Made by a program: the position numbers and the translations under genes | Shown: positions 47,832 to 48,459 of the stretch, piece by piece | How the letters are laid out: each line of letters begins with the position of its first letter | Position numbering within the stretch: position 1 is the first letter of the stretch | Notes under the pieces: generated by a model | Databases searched by the model: none | What the model saw: only the letters and a program-made list of their open reading frames with translations | What the model was told of the DNA's origin: nothing | Assembly (NCBI GenBank): GCA_025933935.1 | Contig: JAICYZ010000003.1 | Span: forward strand, 1 to 48,459 | Direction of reading: 5' to 3' | Origin: Chitinophagaceae bacterium | GTDB lineage: Bacteria > Bacteroidota > Bacteroidia > Chitinophagales > Chitinophagaceae | DNA length: 48,459 nt

Positions 47832-48459
47832 TTAAGATAAAATCTTTTGCTTATTTAAATAAAGTTCCTCAACAAGCACAATTAGTATAATGAGAACAGG
47901 CGTTGCGAGCAATATTCCCCAAAAACCAACCAATAATCCTAATGCGATCTGGCTTGTAATACTTAATGCCGGTGCAATATTGATCATTTTGGTTTGTATA
48001 AGAGGCTGTTGAATTGCATTTTGAAGAAACTGAATAAATGTGTAAACACAAATAATGATTAATGCAGTTCCCATTCCATGAGTAAGCCCAATGAGTACTG
48101 CCGGAATTAAAGCAAGCAGCATTCCAAAGTTTGGAATAAAATTAAAAATAGCGGCGATCAGCGCCAAAGTCAGTACCATTGGAATTCCAATAATTGTCAA
48201 TCCAATTGCTGTTGCAATGCCTATAAATAGCATTCCGATCAGTTGTAATTTCAACCAGCCTTTTAGAATTGTTGTTATTCTCGAAATGATCAATGTACCT
48301 TTTTCTTTTGCTTTATTGGGAAGTAATTTCACCATTCCTTTTATATAAACGGAAGGAGCAGAAATAAAAAAGATGGCCAGCAGGAGAATGATATATAAAT
48401 CACTTAAAACACCAAAACTTGAAGAAAAAAAGCGGTTTAGTATGTCTAAAGTTTTTGTC
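47832..48459 (-). CDS. AI-2E family transporter paralog, 5' end beyond window
   Basis: Minus frame stays open from the track Met at 48335 to the window end (TKTLDILNRFFSSSFGVLSDLYIILLLAIFFISAPSVYIKG-MVKLL), paralogous to 46738..47763. Confidence 0.88.
   Translation of the reverse strand, partial: TKTLDILNRFFSSSFGVLSDLYIILLLAIFFISAPSVYIKGMVKLLPNKAKEKGTLIISRITTILKGWLKLQLIGMLFIGIATAIGLTIIGIPMVLTLALIAAIFNFIPNFGMLLALIPAVLIGLTHGMGTALIIICVYTFIQFLQNAIQQPLIQTKMINIAPALSITSQIALGLLVGFWGILLATPVLIILIVLVEELYLNKQKILS

Noticed and set aside
46738-48459. AI-2E transporters as evidence of a quorum-sensing system
   Set aside because: No luxS or receptor genes in the window, and the family name does not define function.
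1-48459. Search for tRNA/rRNA genes, CRISPR arrays, IS elements, integrases and prophage genes
   Set aside because: None recognised by eye; intergenic gaps are short and show no cloverleaf, direct-repeat/spacer or transposase signatures.

Overview
This looks like chromosomal DNA from a Bacteroidota member, probably Chitinophagaceae-like. The basis is AT-rich gene style, TAnnTTTG -7 elements, PorT/PorX homologs, TonB-dependent receptors and lipoproteins with Bacteroidota-type lipoboxes. I assign about 47 protein-coding genes, mostly housekeeping: rarA, gatB, rpoN, ubiE-porT, engB, pheS, ald, tsaE, porX, an HD-lpxD-lpxC/fabZ-lpxA run, acpP-fabF, rny, rplS, tatA, gatA, a lytic transglycosylase, ddl, pepF-like, pncA, and a tandem pair of AI-2E family transporters (the second cut by the window end). 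I saw no rRNA, tRNA, CRISPR array, transposase, integrase or phage module. The most interesting signals are: (i) a dispersed ~17-27 bp intergenic motif (consensus about CAGTAAACGAACAAATA) in at least 11 gaps; (ii) a structured rny leader with an 8-bp hairpin, a strong Shine-Dalgarno and a 30-codon upstream ORF overlapping rny out of frame; (iii) a receptor / ECF sigma / short TM protein / membrane-anchored Spy-CnrX-like / Spy-like cluster resembling CnrYXH logic; (iv) an unannotated 39-aa lipoprotein; (v) an arginase-fold protein lacking canonical Mn ligands; (vi) a 10-bp-period intergenic repeat. All calls come from reading sequence only; no database search was run.
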